From Mucidula mucida (Eukaryota; Basidiomycota; Agaricomycetes; Agaricales; Physalacriaceae), in NCBI GenBank assembly GCA_015501055.1, contig JADNYV010000025.1:1-64000 (forward strand): a stretch of DNA of 64,000 bases. The letters are read 5' to 3'. Positions 22,640-34,299 of this stretch are shown here, piece after piece. Position 1 is the first letter of the stretch; each line of letters begins with the position of its first letter. Position numbers and translations under genes: made by a program. A model generated the notes under the pieces. It was not told the DNA's origin. It worked only from the letters and a program-made list of their open reading frames with translations, and did not search any database.

Positions 22640-24898
22640 ATGTCTGAATTCTCGAGACGGCGATACGACACTTCTACAACAAGCCTTTTGGGGTACGCGC
22701 CACCGTCGCAAGGAGGTTGGGTACGTGGTTAAAAGTCATGTTCGCCAAAGCGCATTTACTGATGGTTTGTTTCAGGCAGATACACCCTACTCTGCCGCAT
22801 CATCTTCCCACACTTGTCCGACAAGGTGAGGGATTCGCGTTCTTCCATGGTTTGTGCTTCAACGCCAATCTCTCCCCACAGTTCTCTTTAGCCCCAGATC
22901 CTCGAACATGGGGTTCTGCGATTGCTTATAACCACCACGAACCCGACGACGCCATTCACAATCCCACTTTGAAAAACGGAAAGATGGTCGATGATTATGA
23001 CAACGTATCACTATCAAGTCGAGGGTTCGCGAACATTGGGTGCTTGATCATCATTGCCTTGGCAATTCTTATGCTCTTGTGAGTCTGTTTTTGACGGCCT
23101 TCGAGCACAGTCTCATCTTGCTGCAGCCTTGGATACCCTGTCTTATCATTTGTACAAACATCAACGAGGACCACAGTTGGCCAGAATCTCGGCGTAAACT
23201 CATCTGGGCAAGTACCAGTAATGGGAAACTTTGGACTCATCGATTTGGACACTCCGGCGGATGCCTACACGAAGAAGTCCTTACGCGATGGGACAGAATG
23301 GACTCTTGTCTTCTCCGATGAGTTCGAAGAGGATGGACGATCATTTTATCCTGGTGAAGATCCGTACTGGGAGGCGGTCGACCTTCACTATTGGGTGAGC
23401 ACTTCGTCTTCTTCCTTGAACAAAAAACTCAAGGTCAGTTCTAGGGTACCAATAACATGGAATGGTATGATCCTGCAGGTGTTACGACGTCAAATGGCTC
23501 TATGCAAATTACCCTTTCCGAGAAACAAACTCACGGCCTCGATTACCAAGGAGGTATGTCAACTCATCGCGATATCCTGGGTTATGTTTAATGTCGACAA
23601 GGTCTCGTACAAACCTGGAACAAATTTTGCTTCACGGGAGGTTATATTGAGAGTTCTGTTCGTCTTCCGGGTATAAACAACGTTGTCGGTTTATGGCCCG
23701 CCGTATGGACAATGGGAAATCTGGGCCGAGCAGGATTCGGTGCAACTCTTGAAGGAACCGTAAGTCGATTTCATACAGACGATTCATATCTGACCTTTCT
23801 GAAGTGGCCTTACACGTATGATGCATGCGATGTAGGCACAGCACCTAATCAAACCGTCGATGGTCTCCCCGAGGTCGCGCTTACCACTGGTGGTGACGAT
23901 GTCAATGGCGAACTTTCATATCTACCTGGTCAACGACTTTCAAGATGTACTTGTCCAGGCGAGAGTCATCCTGGGCCAAAGCATTCAGACGGTTCGTTTG
24001 TGGGACGCGCAGCACCGGAAATCGACGTTTTTGAAGCCCAGGTCAGCAATAGCCTTGGTGAAGTTTCTCAGTCTGGTCAATGGGCGGTTAGTGCATCGTT
24101 CTCGATTCATAAGTCGCCTCGAGTCTCATGTGTACCATGCAGCCTTTCAACGAGGCCTACGTTTGGGACAACAGCTCCGCGAATCTTATCATCGCCGACT
24201 CCTCGATTTCCGAACTCAACTCGTATACTGGTGGAAGTACACAACAGGCGACCTCCGTAGTTTCCCAAACGAACCCCAATTGTTACCAGTTAGGAGGCAC
24301 TGAATGCTTCTCTATCTATGGTTTTGAGTATAAGCCAGGCTTCGCTGACGATGATTCGGTAAGTACGTCGCCATCCTGTCGTTCTGACCTCACCTTCGTG
24401 TATAGTACATTTCATGGGTGAACGATGGAAAACTCGCCTGGACAATGAATGGAGCTGGTATGGGCGCCGACCCGGGTACAGAGATATCAGCGCGGCCCGT
24501 ACCGCAAGAACCTCTGGTAAGATTCATCAATGACCCCGATCAAACAAAGTAACGCAATTCCTCCCTACAGTATATCATGGCCAATCTTGGAATGTCAACA
24601 AACTTCGGCGACGTCGATCTCGAACACTTGACGTTCCCCGCCATAATGTCTATCGACTACATTCGGGTCTACCAGCATCCATCTCGGATTAACATTGGTT
24701 GCGATCCCCCCGAGTACCCCACCGCGGAGTACATCAAGACGTGAGGCGTTATTTCCCCATTTCATCTGCAAACACTGTCAGCTCACTCGTATCCATAGCT
24801 ATGCGGAGGCCTATTCAAATCCAAACTTGACTACGTGGGTGGACGATTACAAGCAACCATTTCCCAAAACTCCCTGGTGGACGCGTGTTAGAGATTAG
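22640..24898 (+). CDS. KRE6: KRE6/SKN1-type beta-1,6-glucan synthesis protein (GH16)
   Basis: Eleven exons; most boundaries are secure (23127-23394, 23445-23553, 23602-23759, 23805-24086, 24143-24358, 24406-24516, 24571-24740, 24799-24898), giving about 575 residues. It is a type II membrane protein: a cytosolic N-tail, one TM helix (IGCLIIIALAILMLLLGYPV) and a lumenal GH16-like domain (WTLVFSDEFEEDGRSFYPG, NNVVGLWPAVWTMGNLGR, APEIDVFEAQ). Yeast KRE6/SKN1 act in the secretory pathway in beta-1,6-glucan assembly. In exon 2 the best protein reading (ADTPYSAASSSH, then LSDKFSLAPDPRTWG) needs one extra C at about 22813; otherwise a later acceptor at 22779 and another at 22891 must be used. Confidence 0.88.
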
Positions 24899-25107
24899 AC
24901 CTGACGGACAATTTGTACTACCATGCACTCGGGACATGTTCAATTCACACCTTCGTTTGCTCATGACACTAGAGGCAAGACACCGTTACGACTACTATAC
25001 CATACCATCCTTGTATTACCAGAACCGTTACATACATACAGATCATTTGTCTAATAGATATGCTTAAAGATTGTAAACATCTACCTACGTAGTCGACGAA
25101 AACAAGA

Positions 25108-27707
25108 TCATATCGACTTTATCCAGCGTTTCTTGATACCATATTCCACAATCTCGCCCGCACAAACGGGATTGAGTGACGCGACTTCTTCTTTGGTGGG
25201 CAACACCGTTTTCCGACGACCTTTTCCCTTTACTGGCTTGTTGACTTTCGTGGCAGCGGCGACTACACACTGTCCCAGCCACTGCTCCAAATCAACTAGG
25301 CACTCGTAACAATCCCGCTCGCTATAACCTGACGATGCAGAAGCACCGGAAGTTTTGCGAGGGGCTTTGATACCCTTGAACTTGAGTAACTTGACTAGTA
25401 GATAATGAAGCCACTACGAAAAATCGATCTTAGGAGTAAGTCGATGACCAAAAAGCGCGCAACCTACCATGACATTGCTCAACGGTTTAAACGATTCCCA
25501 ATCTCCTCCGTTCTGGTCGCGCATCATACGGTAGATGTCAAATTGATAGTCACCTAGTTCACAATAAGATAGGGAGATAGGAACGTATACACCAGACAAA
25601 CCTTCTCCCTCGAATACTTCTTCTTCAAAAGGTGTCCAGTGTACCATTTCGCCTCCAGAGCCATCCCCGGCATCCATGCGAGATAAACCCAAGTCGATGA
25701 GTGTCACTTCAACTCCATGGGAGCGATCGTCCATTGGTAGGTGCGCATCCTTGATGATTTTACGATTCTGCGAATGCGCTTGCAACGGTAGGGCGGTAAC
25801 CGTTGGCAGATCCTTCACGAGGACCTGTCCTAGGTGGAGGTCACGATGCTAGAAACAGATCAGCGGTTACGAACAGAAGTTTTTCTGAACGATGACACCT
25901 CAAAGGAAACCAATTGTTCCGCGCGTGCCAGCGATTTCGCGACTTGCCAGAATATACTACTCGCTTGTCTCCATCCCAACTTCGTTGGTGCTTTGAAGGT
26001 GTATGACTCCAAGTCTGGACCACCGTTAGGAAGAACGATAATAGCGTAGACTTGGTTCAACGAGAAGGTATCTGAAAGAGTAGCACGTCAAATTGGTTGT
26101 CATTTGTAGCCCAAAACACATACCAGGACGAATACTTTCTGAACCTTTGCGTTCGTAATATTCGTCCCATAGCTCTAACAACTCTTGAGGATACCTTCCC
26201 TTGACGATATACGCTTTCAACAGCTTCACGAAACCTTTATGAACATCGCCCATTGCTCGCGTCACGATGACTTCTTTGAGAACATCCCGAGCGTCAGTAG
26301 GTGCTGGTCCCTCCTCAGCTTCACTTCGCTGATGAAGCGTTTGTGATGCCTTGCCTTTCTCAGCTGGAGAAACAGGCGACTCGTCACGGATGGGGATGAT
26401 CTTGAGCACCACATCACCAATCCCGAAAACTTCTGAATAGCTCGCTTCGCCCACTTTTCGAAAGGGTGGCAATGAAGATGAAGCTATTCGGGCGCTTGTC
26501 AAAATGGGATCGTGAGGGAAAACAGAAATGAATGACGAGAACTCGTGTGCCTGATTTTGTTCACACTCGTTCAACAAAGGGCGAAGGTAGTCTGGAATCT
26601 CTGGCGTACCAAGAGCAACATCATCACTCAGGTCGTCGTCATTGTCAAGGTCAAGATAGTCGAAATCGTCTAGATCAGCAGTTGAACATGGTGATGGAGG
26701 TGACGGTGGAGCGAACAAACGGTTCCTGCGTGGTCGCACAGGTGTGAGCTGACGAGGCTTGGTGGCAGGGACAAGATGAGGCATAGGGAGTAATGGAAGA
26801 GTACGGGCAACGTCCTCTGTGGTATATAGTGGTTTCGATCGAAGGGGAGCCATACCAGCATCGCGGCAAAGGGAAGGCTGCGGAGGTGTATCCACGGTTA
26901 GATCAATGTAATCTCTGTGCGCAGAACGGGCAGCAGGAGTGAAGACTTTAGATTTTTGAGGAGCGAGAGAAGCGGCAGGAATGGGAGGGACGACGCGTTT
27001 GTGCTTGTGATGTTTGGGAGGTAATGGCTGATAGTCGTCGCTATCTAACTCTGATTCGTCCGAGACAATAATGGCCCGGCTTTTTAATCGACGCGGACGT
27101 CTAATCTTGAGAGGATACTCGTCGGCATCGGAATCATCCGCGCCTGAGATGCCTGAGAAACACGTCTGACTTCCTTCTTCACCGTACGACCTTCTCCATC
27201 GATGACCGTGATATCCATCTCCAGGAAAGGCGAAAATGGCTTCTTAAGAGCAGAAGAGCCTTTGGACAGAGGTGATATCGGTTTACGACGAGGTTTCGCG
27301 GGCAGGGCAGGTGAACCAGGGACATTGGGGTGCAATGCAGCGAGAGGTGTGCGTGATGGGGTGTCATGATGGGAAAGTTTGAATACAGATTCAATGAGAG
27401 GTTTTTCTTTCTGTGAGGCGGGAGCCATCGAAGTCTTGATCTGCTTCACGATTGGTTTCGCGATGGGCGACCGTTTCCGGACAGGGATCGTAACCTTGGG
27501 AGACGACACCGTGCGGGACTTTGTGGCAGGATGCACCAAGTTTTCTGTATTCTTGGTTTTCGGTCTAAACGGGGACGATGCCGTCGGTGGTTCTTCAAGG
27601 TCGTGGAATGGGGAGAAAAGGCTTTTTTTCTCGGCCGATGTCGTGATGATACGCTTCTGGCTGCGTCTGCCATAGCAGTTCACCTGCTTCGTGCGTGATC
27701 CTAGCAT
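25108..27707 (-). CDS. haspin-family histone H3 Thr3 kinase (one frameshift)
   Basis: Exons 27707-26124, 26071-25899, 25848-25602, 25553-25468 and 25413-25108, about 797 residues. A long basic, Ser/Pro-rich N-terminus precedes the atypical haspin kinase domain: GEASYSEVFGIGDVVLKI (glycine-loop region and Lys), KEVIVTRAMG, GRYPQELLELWDEY, HRDLHLGQVLV (catalytic loop), IDLGLSRMD in the metal-binding position and VMWLHYLLVKLLKFKG. Haspins phosphorylate H3T3 at centromeres in mitosis. One base is missing near 27145-27155, between VRRVSQA and DDSDADEYPLKIRR; an extra G restores the frame and the downstream phases. Start codons of haspin and the divergent PSF2 are 307 bp apart. Confidence 0.87.
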
Positions 27708-28014
27708 AACGAAGGCAGCAATGAACACAATAAGTCCCGTTGACTGGCGAAATGAGTGGTAAAGTAGGAATGGCGATGAGCGGAGTGGCGGGTCGTCCTT
27801 CAAGTTTCTATTACTGATGAGGGATAAAGGCAAGCAAGAGATAGCTTAAAAACTGACCTAGAGATGCGGCAGTTCGGCGTCAATGACTGTGGACGTGTGT
27901 GAACAAGCCGATCATCGCCCAATATAGAAACCCAACATAAGGCTATCACCTGACCGCGAGCGCTACTGACAAGCAAGGACAAGCAAACGGCACCGCTTTT
28001 CCCTTCTGACCGTC

Positions 28015-28759
28015 ATGTCTTTGCCTCAATCTCTCCGGAATTCAGTGACACCGCCCGAACTAGAACTCATCGCGTGTCAAGAACTGATAGAAATCATTCC
28101 CCTCATCTCCATGGACAAAACTGCTTTCATTTCGGTGCATATCTACTTGTGCGACGCGTTTGAATACCAGTAACGCGACGTGTTCAGGGCGCGTACGGTC
28201 CTCTTCGACCACCGAACAAAGCGAAAATCCCACTCTGGATGGCTTTAAACCTGAAATTGAAACGCAAATGTCACATAGTGGCACCAGACTGGCTTACAGT
28301 AGGTTCGTACAAGCATGAACGTGCCCATCATGATGTTAATTCTTTTATAGAGTTCCTACAGGATCGACTGACTGAAGAAACTACCAGCCCTCACTTCAGT
28401 CATCTACCCTTTCGTTTCGCAGAAATCTCCAAAGTCCTATTGGATAGGTTTGCTGTCTAATCCCTAGTTGAAGTTGGTCCTCATATCGCACAGCGCATCA
28501 GACGATCTCCAAAATCCTGACAAGCTTCGATCTTTACTTAAAGATATTCGAGAAGCGCGTCAGGCAAAGAGTAGAGAAGGTGCCAAAGATCTCGATCGTA
28601 GTGAAACTACTGTAAGCACTCGTACTTGAGTTGATCTGTACTGACAAGTCGTGACAGTTGACTAGACTGTGTTCCATGGAAATCAATGAACTCAGGCCGT
28701 TCTTCGTTCAGTCTATGGGAATATTCACCCACCTTCACCGTGTACCCAGAGATCTATAA
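28015..28759 (+). CDS. PSF2: GINS complex subunit Psf2
   Basis: Exons 28015-28134, 28188-28302, 28351-28447, 28494-28611 and 28658-28759 give 183 residues with all phases matching. Recognisable GINS-Psf2 segments: PPELELIACQELIEIIP, GAYGPLRPPNKAKIPLWMA, LKRKCHIVAPDWL, LPFRFAEISKVLLD and LTRLCSMEINELRPFF. Psf2 is part of the GINS tetramer of the CMG replicative helicase and acts at replication forks. Length is right for the family. The last exon and 3' flank have a diverged inverted copy at about 40925-41060. Confidence 0.93.
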
Positions 28760-29493
28760 TGTGAAACTAGATTCGCTACTGCTCAAATCGAGTGCCAAAG
28801 TTGAGGAAACCAACAACAGACTGATTTCATAACAGACTACATGGATACTTGCAGGAACAAACGAGTGTGCTAATTGTACTACACCGCCAAAAACAGTCCG
28901 TCCGACAAGTGCAAGACTATGATCATATCTTCCCTCGCCTCAACATCACTGAATTCCGGCGTTTATGTGTACGTTCGAGAAACTTGATTTAGAGGCTGAC
29001 GGGAACACAGCCAATGGAGATGAGACCGCCTGCGAATATTGTCAGTAAGTGCCTCTACGACCGACAGAGTGCTGATGCATGTGTAGCCTACCATTGGAGT
29101 TGTCCGAGCAGCAGACTGGGCTGGCAGAGCTACGAAATATCGTCAGCATCCAAGAATGTTTTGGTCTGAGTATAATCCACGTACCATTCGCCGCCTCCGA
29201 CACCGATAACAGTGATGGGGGAGCAAGTAAGTCCAACAAGGACATCGGCGGGAAGGACAATGCCCAAGAGGCCTAGAAGCGCCGCGGTAACGGGGTCCGC
29301 GGACGTGCTGGTGGAGGTGCAGCACTGGATGGGACCAGTGGTGCAGTCCCCGGCGGGCTCACCCGTACGGCGGGTGGGAGTGGCGGCCGCGAGGGTAGCG
29401 AGAGCAAGAGTAAGAGTAGCGAGTTTGAACTGCATATTGAGAGACTTTTTGTATGGTACTTGAACTGTAGGAGTGTTCGAGTGAAGAATACAA
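28550..29493 (-). repeat. segmental duplication, copy 1 (hydrophobin plus PSF2 tail)
   Basis: The segment from the fourth exon of PSF2 through hydrophobin 1 to its promoter is repeated inverted at about 40209-41125. Identity is high across the hydrophobin exons and introns and lower towards the ends. Confidence 0.8.
28989..29435 (-). CDS. class I hydrophobin, copy 1
   Basis: Exons 29435-29185, 29129-29092 and 29029-28989 encode 109 residues. A signal peptide ([20 protein letters not shown]) is followed by the eight-cysteine hydrophobin pattern: [26 protein letters not shown] and SIGCVPVSL. Secreted hydrophobins self-assemble at air-water interfaces and coat aerial hyphae and fruiting bodies. 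A TATA element near 29510 lies about 75 bp upstream of the ATG. The gene is tail-to-tail with PSF2. The second intron must be spliced from GTAGGC to GCAG for the last Cys to be encoded. Confidence 0.93.
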
Positions 29494-29890
29494 CGGTATG
29501 TCGCACACCTTATATATGTTCTCCGGGAGCTAACTCCCTTCAAAAGGTACATGCGCAACTCGTACGAATGAGCAGCATGACCCGGGGAGGCGGCCATGAA
29601 AGTGGAGCCTGTAGGAATCAAGAATTGGGGGGCGAGGATTTCAACCCCGCCACCATAGAAATGACTCTGATGACTTCATGCGACGTGGAAAGAAGACATC
29701 TTGGGAGCAGGAACAGCCTTCGTTTTGCGTACTGTCAAGAAAACATGGTGGACAAGCCCATTAACGGCATAGAATGACACCGTGCATGCTATTCGCCTGA
29801 ATACAAAGGTTACGAACATGCCGGAGAACGCGTACGTCGCAGTGACATAACACTGCCTTCTCTTAGAGTTCCTGACACTCCTTTCAATTT
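29494..29890. other. intergenic, hydrophobin promoter side
   Basis: No gene is seen beyond the hydrophobin 1 promoter. A short hairpin at 29630-29655 resembles a tRNA T-arm but lacks the conserved loop. Confidence 0.3.
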
Positions 29891-29896
29891 TGGCGT

Positions 29897-30433
29897 TTAC
29901 CTAGTTCTACTTGGGGCAACATTTTCATGTGGCGTCGTTCTGATATACATTTCCGTCAAAATATCGGGGACCCTTGGGTAGTCACTCGCCTCAAACGACT
30001 TCCTCAGCACCGTCATAATGACGCGCGCCGTGAAATAGAAGGTCGAGCGTACTGGGACGTCACGTACGCGTAGCATCCACTCACAGGCTGCTTGTGCCGC
30101 GCCTCGATCTTGGCCCATTTGTACGACATGGTCAAGCACACGACATACCCTGCGCCTGGAACTGACATAGAAACCATGAACGCGTTTCTAGGAGTTCAAG
30201 CACTCTCACAGTAGCTGAAAAATAGGGCCAAGAAAAATCTACAAATCTGGGACAGAACGAATTACTCCCGGATGGATATATCTGCGATACTTCGCGGACT
30301 TTCGCGTTGCTTCTGTGAACGGTGGTTTCCTCCCCATCTGATGAACGTGTCTGAGAATTTCATTTCTCACTTCGTCCACCCGAATGTCGTCCGATATTTC
30401 AGGCATATCGAACGACGTAGAGCACCATGACAT
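29897..30433 (-). CDS. uncertain hypothetical gene
   Basis: A frame starting MSWCSTSFDMPEIS at 30433 runs 64 codons and then stops. A second open stretch (VLDHVVQMGQDRGAAQAAC, 30139-29897) follows in another frame. An intron from about 30245 to 30190 (GTAGAT...CTAG) could extend the first frame into a short tail instead. I see no domain or signal peptide, and codon evidence is weak. It may be a real small gene or chance open frame 3' of the channel gene. Confidence 0.2.
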
Positions 30434-30548
30434 GAAAGCGAAGATTATCGGTAAGTAGCAGATTCAGATAGACATCAATATTATGATACAACATGAAAAA
30501 TCACAACCCATCCATGTTCGTAGTCCGTAATCTGTCCTTGAAACTTGT

Positions 30549-33468
30549 TCATTCGCTCTTCGTCCCATGCACACCATCAAGTTTCTGTAATACCATCTCC
30601 AGCTGACGCTTCAAGTCGGAGATTTCACTCAAGATCAACGCTTCGCTGGACTATCAAACAGGACGAATGACTTTAATTACTCTTAATGGATCACGACATG
30701 GGAAGACTAACCTGAGCTGTGTTCGGGAACACTTTTATAAGTTCCGTGAACGGCACCTTGCTGATTTCTAGGCCGTGATCCTCCACGTTGTCGACTATAG
30801 GGTCCCGGCTGTGAGGATAGTTCTCGTCCCCTTCGTCAACACCCCGCATCCAGTTGGTCACCCAAGATGCAGGCCTAGTAGACACTGTAGATTCGTAAAG
30901 CGCAATGATAGTCAGAGGTACCAAGAAAACGAAGCGCATGATGAAACGGTTGAGCTAAAGATTGAGTTGGTTCCTTGTCTGCAGGACATATGGTCGACGT
31001 TACATACGTTGGCGTAATTCTTAGCGCTTAAACGGAGACCAGGTATCCATCTGCAAATATCTTTAGGGCAAGCATATGTATAAGGCAATCGACTTACTCA
31101 AAAGGTGAGACCAGGACGATCTCGATGAGATTGAACGGGGCTGGGAAGACGTAGACGTCTGGCGCTCTGATCATCCCAACCGTCTTGCCAGCGAAAAAGG
31201 CAAGATACTGTGCCTCAGCGTCATCGACCACCTGTGTAAAAAAGAAGCAAGTCAGTAGTTGATGGCAACAAGAACATTGAGACGTGTGACCGACATCGGA
31301 GTAAGCTGACGAGAAGAGCGAGATGAGGACATTGAGAAGAATGAGGGCCGTTACAACATTCCAGCTTTGGGCAAGTTTAAATGTGGCCGAACGTCAGTTA
31401 GAGAGGCTTACAAATAGTACATAATCATTCCAGACGGGCTTGAAGCATAGTGAGTATTAACAATGTATAGAAGAAGAGAAGTAACCTGTTCTCGAATTTG
31501 CTGAAATCCGGTGATCTTTTCCCCCGTGAGAATCGTAGAGGACGCCACGAAAAAAATCACGTACTGAAGAAGAGCCTGGATCAATACATTTGCGATCTGT
31601 ACGACATGAGACCAGAAACGACTGATTCTTATGGGCTTACACCAGAAGGTGGGTCCGCTTGACCATCTGCGGCGTCGAGAGCATACAGAGCTTGCGCGAA
31701 TCCGAGAGCCATGAGAGAGAGCAGCTATGATATGCGCATGTGAACCGTAGGACGCCTATGACAATCATTTTACCCACAGCAAAGAATATTCCAGATTCTT
31801 GCAACATTCGGGCAATGCATATCTGCATAGTCCCGATATACCTAGCACAATGAGCAACACAGAGGCGAGCTGAAATCTGCGCGCTTACTTGTATCCATCA
31901 AACACGGTCACGAGCTCTGAGCGCCAGGAATTGATGGTGAGCGTACGAAAATGTTTGCAAGGGACACTCACTCATCCTAAAATTGCATATCAGCTCACAG
32001 CTCAGCGCGTTAACGAAAAATACTAACCAAATGAACGGTGACACAAAACTCAATACTTGGAAACTCGCAATACGGAGGTGATTTGTGCGATCTTCGCCTG
32101 TTGCATACATCCCAACAATGCGTAAAGCAAAAGCCGAGGCCATGAGGGCGTCCGTAACGAGGGATATGATGTTCCAAAAAGAGAATGCTCGCCAAGTTAC
32201 GAATCCCAATAGCTGGAAGAACTGGGTCGTGTCAGTCTCAGTGGATCAAGGAACGATTCCATGGACTGACCTTGTATACATCTGGGACAAAGAGATGAGA
32301 GGTGAGAATTCATGTCACGCATCCTGCTTACCTTCCACAGTTATTGATAAAGCTAGAACATAAAATATAATCTCCCAAACATCTAAATACCTGCTATTCA
32401 ATGGATCCAGGCGTTCTGCTGGTTGCTTCACTGTACATATATTACGGCGCAAGCAAAGCGTAGGCAGTGAAAGTCGAACCTGTTTGGGAATATACAACCA
32501 GTAGCACCAGCCAGATGACAATTCGGATAATATTTTGGTACCTATACTGAGTTAACGACAAGTAGGCGCGAAAGGCAATTGTGTACCGGGGCACAGAAAG
32601 TCGCGAGGGATCCAGGTGACCCCAGAAAGTAGTGGACTCGACATCGGCGTATGGTACGTCTATAACGGCATGAGCTCGTCATAAAGTGAAGAAAATGACG
32701 ACGCATACATTCAATGTCAAGATGTTCATTATTCTTCTGAATCAGTTCACCACGCCAGAGGGCACCACGACATCTTGAGCCTCTGTAGAAGACAAGAATA
32801 TTGTGCTGCAAAGGGACATGAATTACCAGTCATATCGGAGGTTATACACACTAACCAGTGGGAATCAATTGCCATCTCCAACGTGCTGGTCATGTCGCTA
32901 CTGTCGCCGTCCATCTGCTTGTGTCGATACCGGGTGGACATCAGAGCAGATATCCTGTCCGGCGGGGAGCTGTGCACAATTCTACGCGCCAACACCTCGC
33001 AAGCGATAGCTACCGTCGGTCATGAGCACGTCCCCACATGGTATCCCAAAATGGCACGTACCCCTGCCATAATTCTCTCCATAGTCGGCGACGTTATGGT
33101 TGGCATCCCACATGAATTCTGATCGTGCTCTGAGTAGACAATAGGGCAGCTGAACAGATATTGGGCACGCGTTTAGGATGATGATGAGCCACATACTGCC
33201 TCAACAAAATCTCCCGCAGCTGCTCGGTACGCAGAGATAACTTGCGGTGTGATTATTCTGCTCGTTGGGTCATCCAGACTGTCTGGATGAACTTCAACGG
33301 GCAAAAGGGTGAGAGTGAGGGCACGAAGCCTTTTAACCAGTTCTGCATTCGCTCAACTTCCGGTCTGGTACGTGGCGCGATATACGCACTGGTAAGCGTG
33401 TCGGGCGTCGGTGCGACCGACCTTATCGATGTCAGCGATGAGCTTTCGGGGTCGTTGTTGGTCGACAT
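30549..33468 (-). CDS. YVC1: TRPY (Yvc1-like) cation channel, about 21 exons (two frameshifts)
   Basis: Starts MSTNNDPESSSLTS at 33468 and ends TGA at 30549. Readable exons give FVEALPYCLLRARSEFMWDA, ALWRGELIQKNNEHLDIE, membrane helices (IIRIVIWLVLLVVYSQT, VWEIIFYVLALSITVE, AFSFWNIISLVTDALMASAF, VTALILLNVLISLFSSAYSD), KTVGMIRAPDVYVFPAPFN, EISKVPFTELIKVFPNTAQ and a final coiled coil. This order matches fungal Yvc1, a vacuolar calcium-release channel. Very small exons are needed: 5 bp at 31972-31976 and 11 bp at 32271-32281. A base is missing near 33340 (MQN then LVKRLRALT) and near 32765 (DVV then ALWRGEL). Confidence 0.85.
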
Positions 33469-33574
33469 GGCGGTCGAGAATGAAGAGATTTTTGGCTGTG
33501 CGTCATAGGTCGCGTTCTGATAGGGTTAGGGCCACACAGCCACCCTTCTCCAAGCAGTTGTCCATCATCATCTC

Positions 33575-34274
33575 ATGCCTGTAAGCAGCATATATCGCCA
33601 CCGCTGTCCTTGACGACACTGACGACTGTACCAACAGGCCTACCATTCCTCACTCAACGAGCTCGACGATGTGCGCCAGGTCGGCAACATGGCTGTCCTT
33701 CCCATCAAGACCAAAATTCGGGGTCCAGCGCCATTAGGTGCGACCTCATCGTGCATCTGAGCCATTTCCCTCTCTAATCAGTGTTCTAGCCGATCCTCAG
33801 CAACCCGACATCATTGACGAAACACTCGATTTATTCCGCGCCAACTCTCTCTTCCGCAACTTTGAAATCAAAGGCCCAGCCGACCGGACGTTGATTGTGC
33901 TCATTCTCTACGTCTCTGACTGTCTTGCCAAAATTGGCAGCTACCGCACACCACCGTCGCTGATAGAGGCGGGCAAGCACCTCAACACACTCTCCGTTGA
34001 AAGCTTCCCCATCCCCGGTGACGCCAACTTTGCCTTGAACGCGCATTATGCTGCGCCGTCGAACAGAGCAGACTCAGGCATGTAGACCCTCTCTTGGGAC
34101 TTGGCATTACTGATATATCATGCAGACTACCTCCGCCAATACCTCGTGCAAGTTCGTCAGGAGCTCGCATCCCGGCTAGTGACCATATTGTACGCGGATG
34201 GGACTGGGAAGCCAAGCAAGTGGTGGATGTCATTCCAGAAGAGGCGCTTCATGAACAGGAGTTTGAACAATTAG
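33575..34274 (+). CDS. ARPC3: Arp2/3 complex subunit 3 (p21-Arc)
   Basis: Exons 33575-33580, 33638-33737, 33790-34077 and 34126-34274 give 180 residues, the usual length. Sequence reads MPAYHSSLNELDDVRQVGN, then DPQQPDIIDETLDLFRAN, LIVLILYVSDCLAKIG and KPSKWWMSFQKRRFMNRSL. It is a structural subunit of Arp2/3, which nucleates branched actin at endocytic patches and hyphal tips. The first coding exon holds only two codons. Intron three (34078-34125) has a GC donor (GCATGT). The start is 106 bp from the divergent channel gene start, and the stop is 25 bp from the convergent NOB1 stop. Confidence 0.94.
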
Positions 34275-34299
34275 AATCTATCCCAATTGTATTATCACT

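Noticed and set aside
4860..28000. Reading the frame breaks as 2-bp tandem duplications (CTCT, GTGT, CGCG)
   Set aside because: In NOB1 and LEU2 the conserved protein requires the extra residue, so loss of one base fits better than gain of two.
29625..29660. Hairpin resembling a tRNA T-arm on the minus strand
   Set aside because: The loop reads TTGAAAT instead of TTCRANY and no cloverleaf is visible.
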